The notes: generated from the letters alone by a model not told the origin. A stretch of 37,560 bases of DNA from Pseudaeromonas sp038247115 (GCA_038247115.1 JBBRVG010000040.1:1-37560), one strand, 5' to 3'; positions 23,831 through 33,054 are shown, counted from the stretch's first letter. Numbers and translations: made by a program.

Positions 23831-26527
23831 TTACGCGTACAGCGGGTTGATCTTGTCGGCATCGATGCCGAACTTGGCGATGGCTTGTGCCACCAGCGCG
23901 GAATCGATCCGGCCGAGCTTGGCCAGTTCAGTCAGAGCCGCGACCACGATATAGCCTTCGTTCACTTCAAAGTGACGACGCAGGTTCTCACGGCTGTCGG
24001 AACGACCGAAACCGTCGGTCCCCAGCACGCGGTAGCTTTCGGCCGGCACAAAGGCCCGGACCTGATCGCCGTAAACCTTCATGTAGTCGGTCGCCGCAAT
24101 GGCCGGAGCCTTGCCCAGCACCTGGGCAATGTACGGCACGCGAGGCTCGCTCTGCGGGTGCAACATGTTCCAGCGATCGGCGTCCTGACCATCACGGGCC
24201 AGTTCGTTGAAGCTGGTCACGCTGAACACATCGGAGCCGATACCATAGTCGTCACTCAGGATCACGGCGGCGCGGCGTGCGTAGTTGAGGATGGAACCAC
24301 AACCCAGCAGCTGGACGCTCAGCTCTTGGCCCGCAGTCTTGGCCTTGTCGCCAGCGACGGTTTCCAGCTTGTAGATACCCTTGCGAATACCCTCTTCGGC
24401 ACCGGCAGGCATGGCTGGGTGAACGTAGTTTTCGTTCAGGGTGGTGATGTAGTAGTAGATATTTTCCGGCTTATCGCCATACATGCGGCGCAGACCATCC
24501 TGAATGATGACCGCGACTTCATAGGCAAACGACGGATCGTAGCTGACGCAGTTCGGAATGGTGCCCGCCAGGATATGGCTGTGACCATCTTCGTGCTGCA
24601 GACCTTCACCATTCAGCGTGGTACGACCGGAGGTCGCGCCCAGCAGGAAGCCGCGGGCTTGTTGGTCACCTGCCGCCCAGCACATATCGCCGACCCGCTG
24701 GAAACCGAACATAGAGTAGTAGATGTAGAACGGGATCATAGGGCAGTCGTTGGTGCTGTAGGAGGTCGCAGCAGCCAGCCAGGAGGACATGGCACCCAGC
24801 TCGTTGATGCCGTCTTGCAGGATCTGGCCCTTCTTGTCTTCCTTGTAGTAGGAGACGATGTCACGGTCTTGCGGGGTATATTGCTGACCATGCGGGCTGT
24901 AGATACCGATCTGGCGGAACAGGCCTTCCATACCGAAGGTACGGGCCTCATCGGCCAGGATCGGCACTATACGTTGACCGACGGACTTGTCCTTCAGCAG
25001 CACGTTCAGGGAGCGGACAAACGCCATAGTGGTGGAGATTTCGCGGTTCTGTTCACCCAGCAGCGCATCAAAGGCTGACAGCTCGGGGATATCCAGCTGC
25101 ACCGTGGTCTGCGGCAGACGGCTCGGCAGATAACCCTTCAGGGCCTTGCGGCGTTCATGCAGGTAGTTCCACTCGGCAGAGCCCTGTTCAAATGACAGGT
25201 ATGGCAGCTCTTCGAGTTGCTCATCGGCCACCGGCACCTGGAAGCGATCGCGCAGATGACGCACCGAGTCCAGCTCCATCTTCTTCACCTGGTGAGCGAT
25301 ATTCTTGCCTTCGGCCGCTTCGCCCATGCCATAACCCTTAATGGTCTTGGCCAGAATGACCACGGGCTTACCGGTGGTCTCGTTGGCTTTTTTGAAGGCC
25401 GCGTAGACTTTACGTGGATCATGACCACCACGGTTCAGACTGAAGATCTGCTCATCAGTCCAGTCGGCAACCAGGGCGGCAGTTTCCGGATACTTACCGA
25501 AGAAGTGTTCGCGAACATAGGCACCATTCTTCGACTTGAAGGTCTGGTAATCACCATCCACGGTTTCATTCATCAGTTGCAGCAGCTTGCCGGAGGTATC
25601 CTTCTGCAACAGCTCATCCCACTTGCTGCCCCAGATCACCTTGATCACTTCCCAGCCTGCGCCGCGGAACAGACCTTCCAACTCGTGAATGACCTTGCCG
25701 TTACCGACCACAGGACCATCCAGACGCTGCAGGTTGCAGTTGATGACGAAGATCAGGTTGTCCAGCTTCTCGCGGACGGCAACGGTAATGGCGCCCTTGG
25801 ATTCCGGCTCATCCATTTCTCCGTCGCCGAGGAAGGCATACACCTTCTGCTCGGAGCAATCTTTCAGACCACGGTCGGTCAGGTACTTGAGGAAGCGCGC
25901 CTGATAGATAGAGCCGATAGGGCCCAGGCCCATGGAAACAGTCGGGAACTGCCAGAAGGTCGGCATCAGCTTCGGATGCGGATAAGAAGAGAGCCCCTGG
26001 CCATCCACTTCCTGACGGAAGCTGTCCAGCTGGGTTTCGGTCAGACGACCTTCCACGAACGCACGGGCATAGACGCCCGGAGAGATGTGGCCCTGGAAGT
26101 AGACCAGATCGCCGCCATCCTTCTCGTTGCGGGCACGGAAGAAGTGGTTGAAAGCAACTTCATACACGGTGGCAGAAGAGGCGAAGGAGGACATGTGTCC
26201 ACCCAGATCCAGCCCCTTCTTCGACGCCCGCAGCACTATCATGACCGCATTCCAGCGGATGATTGCGCGGATACGGCGCTCCAGCTCCTTGTCGCCCGGA
26301 TAGGCCGGCTCATCGCTGGTGGCAATGGTATTGATGTAGTCGGTGAGGATGCTGCCACCCTTGCCGGTCGCGGCCAGATCGACACCGGCCTTGCGAGCCT
26401 GTTCGGCCAACTGGTCGATGATGAAGCGAGCGCGCTCCGGACCTTCTTCACGCAGCAGTGACTCAAGGGCTTGAAGCCACTCGCGGGTCTCTACCGGATC
26501 CACATCGTTTCTGAGGAGTTCAGACAT
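23831..26527 (-). CDS. aceE: Pyruvate dehydrogenase E1 component, homodimeric type
   Basis: An 898-residue thiamine-diphosphate enzyme that decarboxylates pyruvate and reductively acetylates the lipoyl groups of AceF. The ThDP motif runs from GDGEMDEPES (234-243) to NCNLQRLDG (263-271). Other conserved segments include HISPGVYARAFVEGRL, LNRGGHDPRKVYAAFKKA, ADEARTFGMEGLFRQIG, SGRTTLNGEGLQHEDGHSH and the C-terminal LGTDGFGRSDSRENLRRHFEV. It follows E. coli AceE (887 residues) over its length, with a slightly longer insert near KAKTAGQELSV. AGGAAAC precedes ATG 26527. It lies 63 bp after pdhR and 10 bp before aceF, so the three are probably one PdhR-controlled operon. Confidence 0.98.
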   Translation of the reverse strand: MSELLRNDVDPVETREWLQALESLLREEGPERARFIIDQLAEQARKAGVDLAATGKGGSILTDYINTIATSDEPAYPGDKELERRIRAIIRWNAVMIVLRASKKGLDLGGHMSSFASSATVYEVAFNHFFRARNEKDGGDLVYFQGHISPGVYARAFVEGRLTETQLDSFRQEVDGQGLSSYPHPKLMPTFWQFPTVSMGLGPIGSIYQARFLKYLTDRGLKDCSEQKVYAFLGDGEMDEPESKGAITVAVREKLDNLIFVINCNLQRLDGPVVGNGKVIHELEGLFRGAGWEVIKVIWGSKWDELLQKDTSGKLLQLMNETVDGDYQTFKSKNGAYVREHFFGKYPETAALVADWTDEQIFSLNRGGHDPRKVYAAFKKANETTGKPVVILAKTIKGYGMGEAAEGKNIAHQVKKMELDSVRHLRDRFQVPVADEQLEELPYLSFEQGSAEWNYLHERRKALKGYLPSRLPQTTVQLDIPELSAFDALLGEQNREISTTMAFVRSLNVLLKDKSVGQRIVPILADEARTFGMEGLFRQIGIYSPHGQQYTPQDRDIVSYYKEDKKGQILQDGINELGAMSSWLAAATSYSTNDCPMIPFYIYYSMFGFQRVGDMCWAAGDQQARGFLLGATSGRTTLNGEGLQHEDGHSHILAGTIPNCVSYDPSFAYEVAVIIQDGLRRMYGDKPENIYYYITTLNENYVHPAMPAGAEEGIRKGIYKLETVAGDKAKTAGQELSVQLLGCGSILNYARRAAVILSDDYGIGSDVFSVTSFNELARDGQDADRWNMLHPQSEPRVPYIAQVLGKAPAIAATDYMKVYGDQVRAFVPAESYRVLGTDGFGRSDSRENLRRHFEVNEGYIVVAALTELAKLGRIDSALVAQAIAKFGIDADKINPLYA

Positions 26528-26590
26528 GGCTGTTTCCTATCTCGTTAACGGCAATAGCTGTTTTGAATGACGATATGGGCACACTCGTGG

Positions 26591-27355
26591 TCAGTTCGGG
26601 CGCATCCGAACCTGGCGCGTTTGCCGCTGGGTTCGCAAATCTTCCCGCTGAATATCCAGCAAGGTGTCCTCGATAAAGGCGAGATGCTCATGACAGGCAT
26701 CCCGCGCCTGTTCCGGTTGCCCGGCAAGGATCGCCGCAATCAGGTCAGACCTATGACGGCGGATCCGGTTAACCACGCCCGGGCGTTGATTCAGCACTTC
26801 GATGTTGCGCAGGATATTGCGCTCCAGCAAGGTGCGTAACGCCCGGACCAGATGGAGCAATACGGCGTTATGGGAAGCCTCCATCATCACCAGATAAAAA
26901 TCTGTGACCGCTTCGGCTTCACCGGCCAAGTCCGACTGCTGCTGGGCTGCCTCGATATTGGCTTGCGCCACGCGGATACGTTCGAAGTCCACTTCAGTAC
27001 CACGCAACGCCGCGTAATAGGCGGCAACCCCTTCCAGCACATGACGAAACTCTAGCAGATCAAATTGCGACTCCGGGTTGTTCAACAGCAGCTCGAACAA
27101 GGGGTCGGTCAGACCACGATTCAACTCCTGCTGCACATAGGTGCCGCCCCCCTGCCGCCGATAGAGCAATCCCCGGGCCTCCAGGCGCTGTATGGCCTCA
27201 CGCAGCGACGGACGGGATACTTGAAACTGCACCGCGAGCTCACGCTCCGGCAGCAGTTTTTGTCCGGGTTGCAGGCTGCCATCCACTATCATCTGCTCGA
27301 GTTCAGCGACAATAGCATCTGCCAGTTTTGGGGCTTGGTTCTTGCGAATGGGCAT
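26591..27355 (-). CDS. pdhR: Pyruvate dehydrogenase operon repressor PdhR (GntR/FadR family)
   Basis: A 254-residue pyruvate-responsive repressor of the pdh operon, the same length as E. coli PdhR. The winged helix-turn-helix covers about residues 8-75, with SRPSLREAIQRLEARGLL as the recognition region and RRQGGGTYV as the wing. The C-terminal FCD-type effector domain spans about 90-235 and contains the LEFRHVLEGVAAYYAA start and the NRIRRHRSDLIAAI helix. A near-perfect PdhR operator lies 12 bp upstream of the start codon, which implies autorepression. It is the first gene of pdhR-aceE-aceF. ampD lies upstream on the same strand. No strong ribosome-binding site is visible before ATG 27355. 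Confidence 0.96.
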   Translation of the reverse strand: MPIRKNQAPKLADAIVAELEQMIVDGSLQPGQKLLPERELAVQFQVSRPSLREAIQRLEARGLLYRRQGGGTYVQQELNRGLTDPLFELLLNNPESQFDLLEFRHVLEGVAAYYAALRGTEVDFERIRVAQANIEAAQQQSDLAGEAEAVTDFYLVMMEASHNAVLLHLVRALRTLLERNILRNIEVLNQRPGVVNRIRRHRSDLIAAILAGQPEQARDACHEHLAFIEDTLLDIQREDLRTQRQTRQVRMRPN

Positions 27356-27367
27356 TATGGGCTGCTA

Positions 27368-27382
27368 ATTGGTATTACCAAT
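27368..27382 (-). promoter_or_regulatory. PdhR operator upstream of pdhR
   Basis: ATTGGTATTACCAAT is a perfect palindrome around its central base and matches the known PdhR box, ATTGGTNNNACCAAT. It lies 12 bp upstream of the pdhR start codon, so pyruvate-free PdhR should block its own operon. A possible -10 sequence (TATAGAT on the minus strand) lies just upstream, but I could not place a good -35. Confidence 0.88.
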
Positions 27383-27573
27383 ACATCTATATGCAACGAA
27401 AATTAGCAACTTCGTTAACAAATGTCCATACAAAAAATGATCTCGGTCAACGGAATCATCCAGTTGGAGGAAAAGAGAGGATTTTGATGGTCAGACCAAG
27501 AGAGTGGCGTTGCGGGTATTACCCGACCAGAAACGACAGAGCAGGGTTGAAATAGTCGCCGAGGGAGGAAGCC

Positions 27574-28134
27574 TCAAGCCGAGGCTAGCAGTTGCCGGTA
27601 ATAAGCCCAATCAAAACCCACCCCCGGATCCGTCTTGCGACCCGGCGCTATATCGCTGTGGCCGACGATCCGCTCCAGCGTCAGATCGGGATAATGCTGT
27701 AGCAACACCCGTGTCACCGCCACCAGGGTCGCGTACTGCGCCTCGGTATAACCACTGTCATCGGTGCCTTCGAGCTCGATGCCGATGGAATAATCATTGC
27801 AGGCCGGACGCCCAGCATAGCTGGAGACGCCAGCATGCCAGGCGCGGGCAGAAAACGGCACATACTGCACCAGTTCACCATCGCGACGGATCAAGCAGTG
27901 AGCCGAGACCTGCAAACCGGCAATCAATGCAAAATAAGGGTGCGCCTCAGCATCCAGTCGCCCCATAAACAGATCGTCAATCCAGGGGCCGCCGAACTCG
28001 CCCGGCGGCAAGCTGATACCGTGGATCACCAGCAAGGAGACTTCATTCTCCGGTCGCGGATTCTGATGTGGGGAACATTGATGCCGCGCCGCATCCAGCC
28101 AACCTGCGTCTATGCTCATCTTCTGTATCGTCAT
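27574..28134 (-). CDS. ampD: 1,6-anhydro-N-acetylmuramyl-L-alanine amidase AmpD
   Basis: A 186-residue cytoplasmic amidase that cleaves anhydromuropeptides during cell-wall recycling. Its loss derepresses AmpC beta-lactamase in species that carry AmpR. The zinc ligands are visible: H38 in LLVIHGISLP, and H159 and D169 in GHSDIAPGRKTDPG. Further family motifs are FGGPWIDDLF, SAHCLIRRDGEL and GIELEGTDDSGYTEAQY. ATG 28134 is supported by GAGGAA about 6 nt upstream and gives the usual length (E. coli 183). A longer open frame upstream lacks support. ampE, which follows ampD in E. coli, is absent; pdhR comes next. nadC is divergent. Confidence 0.96.
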   Translation of the reverse strand: MTIQKMSIDAGWLDAARHQCSPHQNPRPENEVSLLVIHGISLPPGEFGGPWIDDLFMGRLDAEAHPYFALIAGLQVSAHCLIRRDGELVQYVPFSARAWHAGVSSYAGRPACNDYSIGIELEGTDDSGYTEAQYATLVAVTRVLLQHYPDLTLERIVGHSDIAPGRKTDPGVGFDWAYYRQLLASA

Positions 28135-28289
28135 GTTATTCCTCGATGAACGGCAAACCCTGGCAGCCAATCGCCTGTCTGCCGAGACTGGGAGGGCGAT
28201 AGGCTTCATGCTATCCTTGCCCCTATTCGATTGCCAAGCGCCAGAGCCGTTTTGCCTTCTTGCTCCGGCCACTTGATACAGGACTCATC

Positions 28290-29135
28290 ATGCTGCAACA
28301 GGATATTCAACGCGCCGTACGTCACGCTCTGGAAGAAGATCTGGGCGGTATTCTGGATGCCGGTACCGACATCACAGCCCAGCTCATCCCCGCCAGCAAA
28401 CAGAGCAGCGCCACCGTCATCACCCGGGAACCTGGTGTATTCTGCGGTGTCGCCTGGGTCAACGAGGTGTTTGCTCAACTCGGCGGCGAGGTGCAGGTGG
28501 AATGGCTGGTCAAGGACGGCGAGACCGTTGCGCCGAACCAGGCCCTGTTCCGGCTCCATGGCCCGGCGCGTATCCTGCTCACCGGCGAACGCACCGCCCT
28601 GAACTTCGTACAGAGCCTCTCCGGAGTTGCCACCCTGGTTGCCCGCTATATGCAGGAGCTGGCCGGTACCCGCTGCAAACTGCTGGATACCCGCAAGACG
28701 GTGCCGGGCCTGCGCACTGCGCTGAAATATGCCGTTACCTGTGGTGGCGGCACCAATCATCGCATGGGGCTCCATGATGCTTATCTCATCAAGGAGAACC
28801 ATATTCTGGCGTGTGGCGGCATCGCCGAAGCCGTGCAGACGGCACGACAGCTCAATCCGGGCAAGCGGGTGGAAGTGGAAGTTGAGGATCTCGACGAACT
28901 GCAGCAGGCGCTGGCTGCCCAAGCCGACATCATAATGCTGGATAATTTCGAAGTGCCCATGATGGAGCAAGCCGTCGCCATCACCCAGGATAGCGCCAAG
29001 CTGGAGGTCTCCGGCAACGTCAACCTGCAAACCATCCGCCGCTTCGCGCAGACCGGGGTGGATTTTATCTCCGTCGGCGCCCTGACCAAGCACGTCCATG
29101 CCCTGGATCTGTCCATGCGCTTTGCCGCCGAATAA
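28290..29135 (+). CDS. nadC: Nicotinate-nucleotide pyrophosphorylase (quinolinate PRTase)
   Basis: A 281-residue enzyme converting quinolinate and PRPP to nicotinate mononucleotide in de novo NAD synthesis. Conserved segments are the N-terminal ALEEDLGG, the ERTALNFVQSLSGVATL helix, LLDTRKTVPGLRTALKYAV with the catalytic Arg/Lys, the GGGTNHRMGLHDAYLIKENH loop and the C-terminal DFISVGALTKHV. ATG 28290 is chosen because AGGA lies 6 nt upstream. It is divergent from ampD over 155 bp, a common arrangement in gammaproteobacteria, and is followed by type IV pilus genes as in E. coli and Vibrio. Confidence 0.97.
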   Translation: MLQQDIQRAVRHALEEDLGGILDAGTDITAQLIPASKQSSATVITREPGVFCGVAWVNEVFAQLGGEVQVEWLVKDGETVAPNQALFRLHGPARILLTGERTALNFVQSLSGVATLVARYMQELAGTRCKLLDTRKTVPGLRTALKYAVTCGGGTNHRMGLHDAYLIKENHILACGGIAEAVQTARQLNPGKRVEVEVEDLDELQQALAAQADIIMLDNFEVPMMEQAVAITQDSAKLEVSGNVNLQTIRRFAQTGVDFISVGALTKHVHALDLSMRFAAE

Positions 29136-29461
29136 CGCACAAGCCCCCCAGCCCTCCCCTTGAAAAATGGGGAGGGATAAAACAAACCAATGAATGTAAA
29201 CGTTTCATTTTATTGTTTTTTCTATCAGATAAATACTGCAGCTTTCCGGGATGAGAACCTTTTCTTTGCGCGTTGGAACCCACTGCTACTGCTATTTTCG
29301 TTTTTTTGCGCTTTACTCTTTGTGATGCCTCACAGTTTTGGCTTATCAGCCATCCCATGGCGCGGTAAGGGATATACCCAAGCACGCAAATGGAGCTATT
29401 ATCGGCGCTGTGGTGGCATGACCACCTATCCTCAGGAAATACAAACGTAAGGAAACCTGAA
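29136..29461 (+). other. Intergenic region between nadC and pilA
   Basis: A 326-bp stretch. It begins with a hairpin, CCCTCCCC (29152-29159) against GGGGAGGG (29169-29176), with a 9-nt A-rich loop but no T-run, so it is a weak nadC terminator at best. An AT-rich part (about 29180-29330) follows and probably holds the pilA promoter. A short stem GGTGG/CCACC (29412-29426) lies 35 bp before the pilA start. I did not find a convincing sigma-54 -24/-12 element. A small open frame from 29190 looks spurious. Confidence 0.5.
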
Positions 29462-29917
29462 ATGAAAAAGCAAAGTGGTTTTACCCTGATTGAATTGATG
29501 ATCGTAGTGGCCATCGTCGCCATCCTGGCTGCAGTAGCCCTGCCTGCTTATCAAAGCTATACCAAACGAGCCAAGTTCTCTGAAGTTGTTTTGGCTGTTG
29601 GTCCAGCGAAAGCTGCAATTGACGTCTGTGTTCAAACATATCGTGGTGCAGCAGCAGATCTCAAAACTGACTGTAAAGCGGCAGGCTCAGCAGCGCTTCT
29701 GAATGGCAATGGTACTGTTGCAGATAAGATCAAGAGTGTGGTTGTAAACGCGGATGGCTCCATTACCGCAACGTCTGACGCCAAGCTCGTTGGTGCAGAA
29801 GAAACATATATACTGATGCCTGCTCCTGCGCTGACTGCAGTTTCAGCCGGTGTAGCCCTTCAGTGGCATGACACTGGCACAGGTCAAGGTACCTGTGTTC
29901 AAAAAAATCTGTGTTAA
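29462..29917 (+). CDS. pilA: Type IV major pilin PilA (TapA-like)
   Basis: A 151-residue type IVa prepilin. The leader MKKQSG is cut before Phe7 by PilD, and mature Glu5 is present (FTLIELMIVVAIVAILAAVA). The hydrophobic helix then leads to a globular domain with Cys56, Cys71, Cys145 and Cys151. The last two form the usual C-terminal disulfide loop. AAGGAAA lies about 8 nt before ATG 29462; an open frame extends upstream to 29390 but lacks the prepilin leader. The GC content is lower than in the neighbouring genes, which is common for pilins under diversifying selection or exchange. A strong terminator follows at once, so pilin mRNA is probably separate from pilB. Confidence 0.96.
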   Translation: MKKQSGFTLIELMIVVAIVAILAAVALPAYQSYTKRAKFSEVVLAVGPAKAAIDVCVQTYRGAAADLKTDCKAAGSAALLNGNGTVADKIKSVVVNADGSITATSDAKLVGAEETYILMPAPALTAVSAGVALQWHDTGTGQGTCVQKNLC

Positions 29918-29927
29918 TTTAGCCTTT

Positions 29928-29966
29928 GTAATGCATGGCAATTTGTTGTTGCCATGCATTACTTTT
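29928..29966 (+). terminator. Strong intrinsic terminator after pilA
   Basis: GTAATGCATGGCAA (29928-29941) pairs perfectly with TTGCCATGCATTAC (29949-29962) over a 7-nt loop and is followed by TTTT. The 14-bp stem should stop most transcripts before pilB, allowing abundant pilin with scarce assembly ATPase. Confidence 0.9.
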
Positions 29967-29997
29967 GACTACGCTATTACATTGAATTGATGACGCA

Positions 29998-31710
29998 ATG
30001 ACAGCACAATCTAGCACGGGTTTAGCTCTCAGCTTGGTATCCTCCTCCCTGTTGAGTGACGAAGAGTCTCGTAAATATAGCGCCGAAGCCAAACAGCAGC
30101 GCAAGCCTCTAGTTACCTTTCTGGTGGAGAATAAAATTCTTGCCAGTGCTGCTCTGGCTGAATTTTGCGAACAGGAATATGGGATACCTCTGCTGGATCT
30201 TGACGCCTTCGACTTGGGCGAGATCCCGCAGAAATATCTCAATAGCAAGCTTATCGACAAGCACCACGCTCTGCCCATCTATACCCAGGGGCATACCCTG
30301 TATGTCGCCATGTCGGACCCGACCAATGTTTCGGCTCTAGAGGATTTCGGTTTCAGCTTTGGCCTGCATACCGAGGCCTTGCTGGTCGATGAGCTGAAAT
30401 TACAGAAGGCCATCCAGAAGCTGACCGAAGGGGTCAGCGAAGCGCTGGGGGTGGATAACCTCAATGACAGCGATATGGATGGCTTGGAGGTCGCCGAAGA
30501 CGGCAATCAGTTAGACACGAATAAAACAAATGACGACAGCGATGATGATGCACCCATTGTTAAATATATTAACAAGGTGCTGCTGGATGCCATAAAACGC
30601 GGCGCCTCGGATTTGCACTTCGAGCCTTATGAAACCAAGTACCGCATCCGCTTTCGTATCGACGGCATACTGCACGAAATAGCCAGCCCACCGGTGAATC
30701 TTTCCAGTCGCTTTTCGGCGCGACTGAAAGTCATGTCACGGCTAGATATTGCCGAACGTCGCCTGCCACAAGATGGCCGCATCAAGCTCAAAATCTCCAA
30801 AACCAAGGCAATGGACCTACGGGTCAACTCCCTACCCACCATGTGGGGAGAGAAGATAGTACTGCGGATCCTCGACTCCTCGGCGGCACGCCTGAATATC
30901 GACCAGCTCGGTTATGAACCTCAGCAAAAAGAGACTTACCTTAAGGCGCTGGCCAAACCTCAAGGTATGATTTTGGTGACTGGCCCCACCGGCTCGGGGA
31001 AAACCGTCTCCCTGTATACGGGCCTCAATATCCTCAATACCGCAGAGCGCAATATCTCCACCGCCGAAGATCCGGTGGAAATCAACTTGATGGGCATCAA
31101 TCAGGTACAGGTTAACCCCAAGGCAGGGCTCACTTTTGCCAGCGCCCTGCGCGCCTTCTTGCGTCAGGATCCGGATGTGGTGATGGTTGGGGAAATCAGA
31201 GATCTGGAAACCGCCGAAATCGCCATCAAGGCGGCGCAAACCGGTCACCTAGTGCTCTCCACCCTGCATACCAACTCGGCAGCCGAGACCCTGACCCGTA
31301 TGATGAATATGGGGGTTCCGGCCTTTAATATTGCCTCCTCCGTGACCCTGATCATGGCCCAGCGCCTGGCCCGCCGCTTGTGCGATAAATGCAAGGCACC
31401 GGAAGTAATCCCAGCCCATGAGCTGTTAACCCTGGGCTACTCCCAGCAACAGCTGGATGCCGGATTACAGTTGTACAAACCCATAGGGTGCCCGGAGTGC
31501 TCCGGTGGCTACAAGGGCCGGGTCGGTATCTACGAGATGATGTCCATGTCCGAGGCCATCGCCAATCTCATCATGGAAGGCGGTAACTCTCTGCAGATCG
31601 CCTCACTAGCGCAAAAAGAGGGTATGCGCACCCTGCGCCAATCAGGTCTCGACAAGGCACGGCTGGGCATCACCAGCTTGGCCGAAATCAATCGGGTCAC
31701 CAGCGGCTAG
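29998..31710 (+). CDS. pilB: Type IV pilus assembly ATPase PilB (TapB-like)
   Basis: A 570-residue hexameric ATPase that powers pilus extension in the cytoplasm. An N-terminal MshEN-like region covers about residues 30-150. The GspE-type core carries Walker A GPTGSGKT (329-336), a Walker B region DVVMVGEIRD (about 393-402), and the LSTLHTNSAAETLTR His box. The zinc-binding tetracysteine is C462, C465, C498 and C501 (CDKCK and CPEC). Length is typical (about 565-570). No clear Shine-Dalgarno sequence precedes ATG 29998, and the pilA terminator lies just upstream. Together these suggest low or separately controlled expression. pilC follows after 74 bp. Confidence 0.96.
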   Translation: MTAQSSTGLALSLVSSSLLSDEESRKYSAEAKQQRKPLVTFLVENKILASAALAEFCEQEYGIPLLDLDAFDLGEIPQKYLNSKLIDKHHALPIYTQGHTLYVAMSDPTNVSALEDFGFSFGLHTEALLVDELKLQKAIQKLTEGVSEALGVDNLNDSDMDGLEVAEDGNQLDTNKTNDDSDDDAPIVKYINKVLLDAIKRGASDLHFEPYETKYRIRFRIDGILHEIASPPVNLSSRFSARLKVMSRLDIAERRLPQDGRIKLKISKTKAMDLRVNSLPTMWGEKIVLRILDSSAARLNIDQLGYEPQQKETYLKALAKPQGMILVTGPTGSGKTVSLYTGLNILNTAERNISTAEDPVEINLMGINQVQVNPKAGLTFASALRAFLRQDPDVVMVGEIRDLETAEIAIKAAQTGHLVLSTLHTNSAAETLTRMMNMGVPAFNIASSVTLIMAQRLARRLCDKCKAPEVIPAHELLTLGYSQQQLDAGLQLYKPIGCPECSGGYKGRVGIYEMMSMSEAIANLIMEGGNSLQIASLAQKEGMRTLRQSGLDKARLGITSLAEINRVTSG

Positions 31711-31784
31711 GTTCCACCATGCGGATCTAGCCCCGAATCAATCGCCCTTATCGATTAAGCGCCATTTAGAGACAAGGAAGCACC

Positions 31785-33032
31785 ATGGCAGTCACCTCAG
31801 GTAGTCGCGACAAGATCGAAGCCAAAAAGTTCTATCCCTATGTCTGGCAGGGCATCAATCGCAAGGGACAAAAAATCTCCGGCGAGATGCAGGGCGAAAA
31901 CCCAAACCAGGTCAAGGCCGAACTGCGTAAGCAGGGGGTCAATGTCAGCAAGATTAACCGCAAGAGCCAGTCGCTGTTCTCCAAGTACTCCGGTGCCATC
32001 AAGCCGATGGATATCGCCATTATTTCGCGACAGATTACTACTATGCTCTCGGCCGGTGTGCCCCTGGTGCAGACGCTACGCCTGCTGGCCAGCAGCCATG
32101 AGAAGACCAGCATGCGCGATCTGCTCAGTGGCATCTGTGCCGAGGTAGAGAGTGGTATTCCGCTCTCCCAGGCGCTAAAAAAACACCCGCGCCACTTTGA
32201 TGATCTCTACTGTGACCTGGTCGCCGCCGGTGAGCAATCCGGAGCTTTGGAGCAAATCTATGATCGCATCGCCACTTACCGTGAGAAGGCCGAGGCGCTC
32301 AAATCCAAGATCAAGAAGGCCATGATGTATCCAGCCGCAGTATTAGGTGTGGCCGTAATCGTCACCACTATTCTGCTGCTGTTTGTCGTGCCACAGTTTG
32401 AAGAAATCTTTAAAAGCTTTGGTGCCGAGCTGCCCGCCTTTACCCAGATGGTGATTGGCCTCTCCCGCTTTTTACAACACTATTGGTACTTTATTTTTGG
32501 TGGCATAGTACTGGCCATCTTCCTGTTTGTGCGCGCCCATCGTAGCTCGCAAAAAGTACGGGATAAAACCGATAAGGCCCTGCTGAAATTACCGATTATC
32601 GGCATGATTTTGCACAAGGCCTGTATGGCGCGCTTTGCCAGTACCCTGTCGACTACCTTTGCCGCTGGTATTCCGCTGGTGGACGCCATGGTCTCGGCAG
32701 CCGGAGCCTCCGGCAATGCCCTCTATCGGGATGCAGTGATGGCGGTACGCAACGAGGTAATGGCGGGGATGCAGATGCATATTGCCATGCGCACCGTGGA
32801 GGTATTCCCGGATATGGTTACCCAGATGGTGATGATCGGCGAAGAGTCCGGTAGCATCGATGATATGCTGACCAAGATCGCCGGTATCTACTCCCAGCAA
32901 GTGGACGATGCCGTCGATGGCCTCGCCACCTTGATTGAACCGCTGATCATGGTGGTCTTGGGGGTACTAGTCGGCGGTCTGGTGGTCGCCATGTATCTGC
33001 CCATCTTTAAGCTGGGTAGCGTCATCAAGTAA
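31785..33032 (+). CDS. pilC: Type IV pilus inner-membrane platform protein PilC (TapC-like)
   Basis: A 415-residue GspF/PilC platform protein on which PilB works. Two homologous cytoplasmic domains precede membrane helices. The first has ISRQITTMLSAGVPLVQTL (about 84-102) and VAAGEQSGALEQ. The second has ARFASTLSTTFAAGIPLVDA and MVMIGEESGSIDDML. Membrane segments lie at about residues 186-207, 230-247 and 385-406. AAGGA sits 7 nt before ATG 31785. An intrinsic terminator lies between this gene and pilD. Confidence 0.96.
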   Translation: MAVTSGSRDKIEAKKFYPYVWQGINRKGQKISGEMQGENPNQVKAELRKQGVNVSKINRKSQSLFSKYSGAIKPMDIAIISRQITTMLSAGVPLVQTLRLLASSHEKTSMRDLLSGICAEVESGIPLSQALKKHPRHFDDLYCDLVAAGEQSGALEQIYDRIATYREKAEALKSKIKKAMMYPAAVLGVAVIVTTILLLFVVPQFEEIFKSFGAELPAFTQMVIGLSRFLQHYWYFIFGGIVLAIFLFVRAHRSSQKVRDKTDKALLKLPIIGMILHKACMARFASTLSTTFAAGIPLVDAMVSAAGASGNALYRDAVMAVRNEVMAGMQMHIAMRTVEVFPDMVTQMVMIGEESGSIDDMLTKIAGIYSQQVDDAVDGLATLIEPLIMVVLGVLVGGLVVAMYLPIFKLGSVIK

Positions 33033-33054
33033 CAGCAGTACCTTATATCCATCT

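Noticed and set aside
20471..26461. Long plus-strand open frames (up to about 550 codons) opposite lpdA, aceF and aceE
   Set aside because: They are antisense to highly conserved genes. Strongly expressed genes avoid TTA, CTA and TCA codons, which removes antisense stops. The antisense products have no recognisable family features.
29190..29450. Small open frame of 86 codons between nadC and pilA
   Set aside because: The composition is irregular, it has no clear ribosome-binding site, and it fills the probable pilA promoter region.
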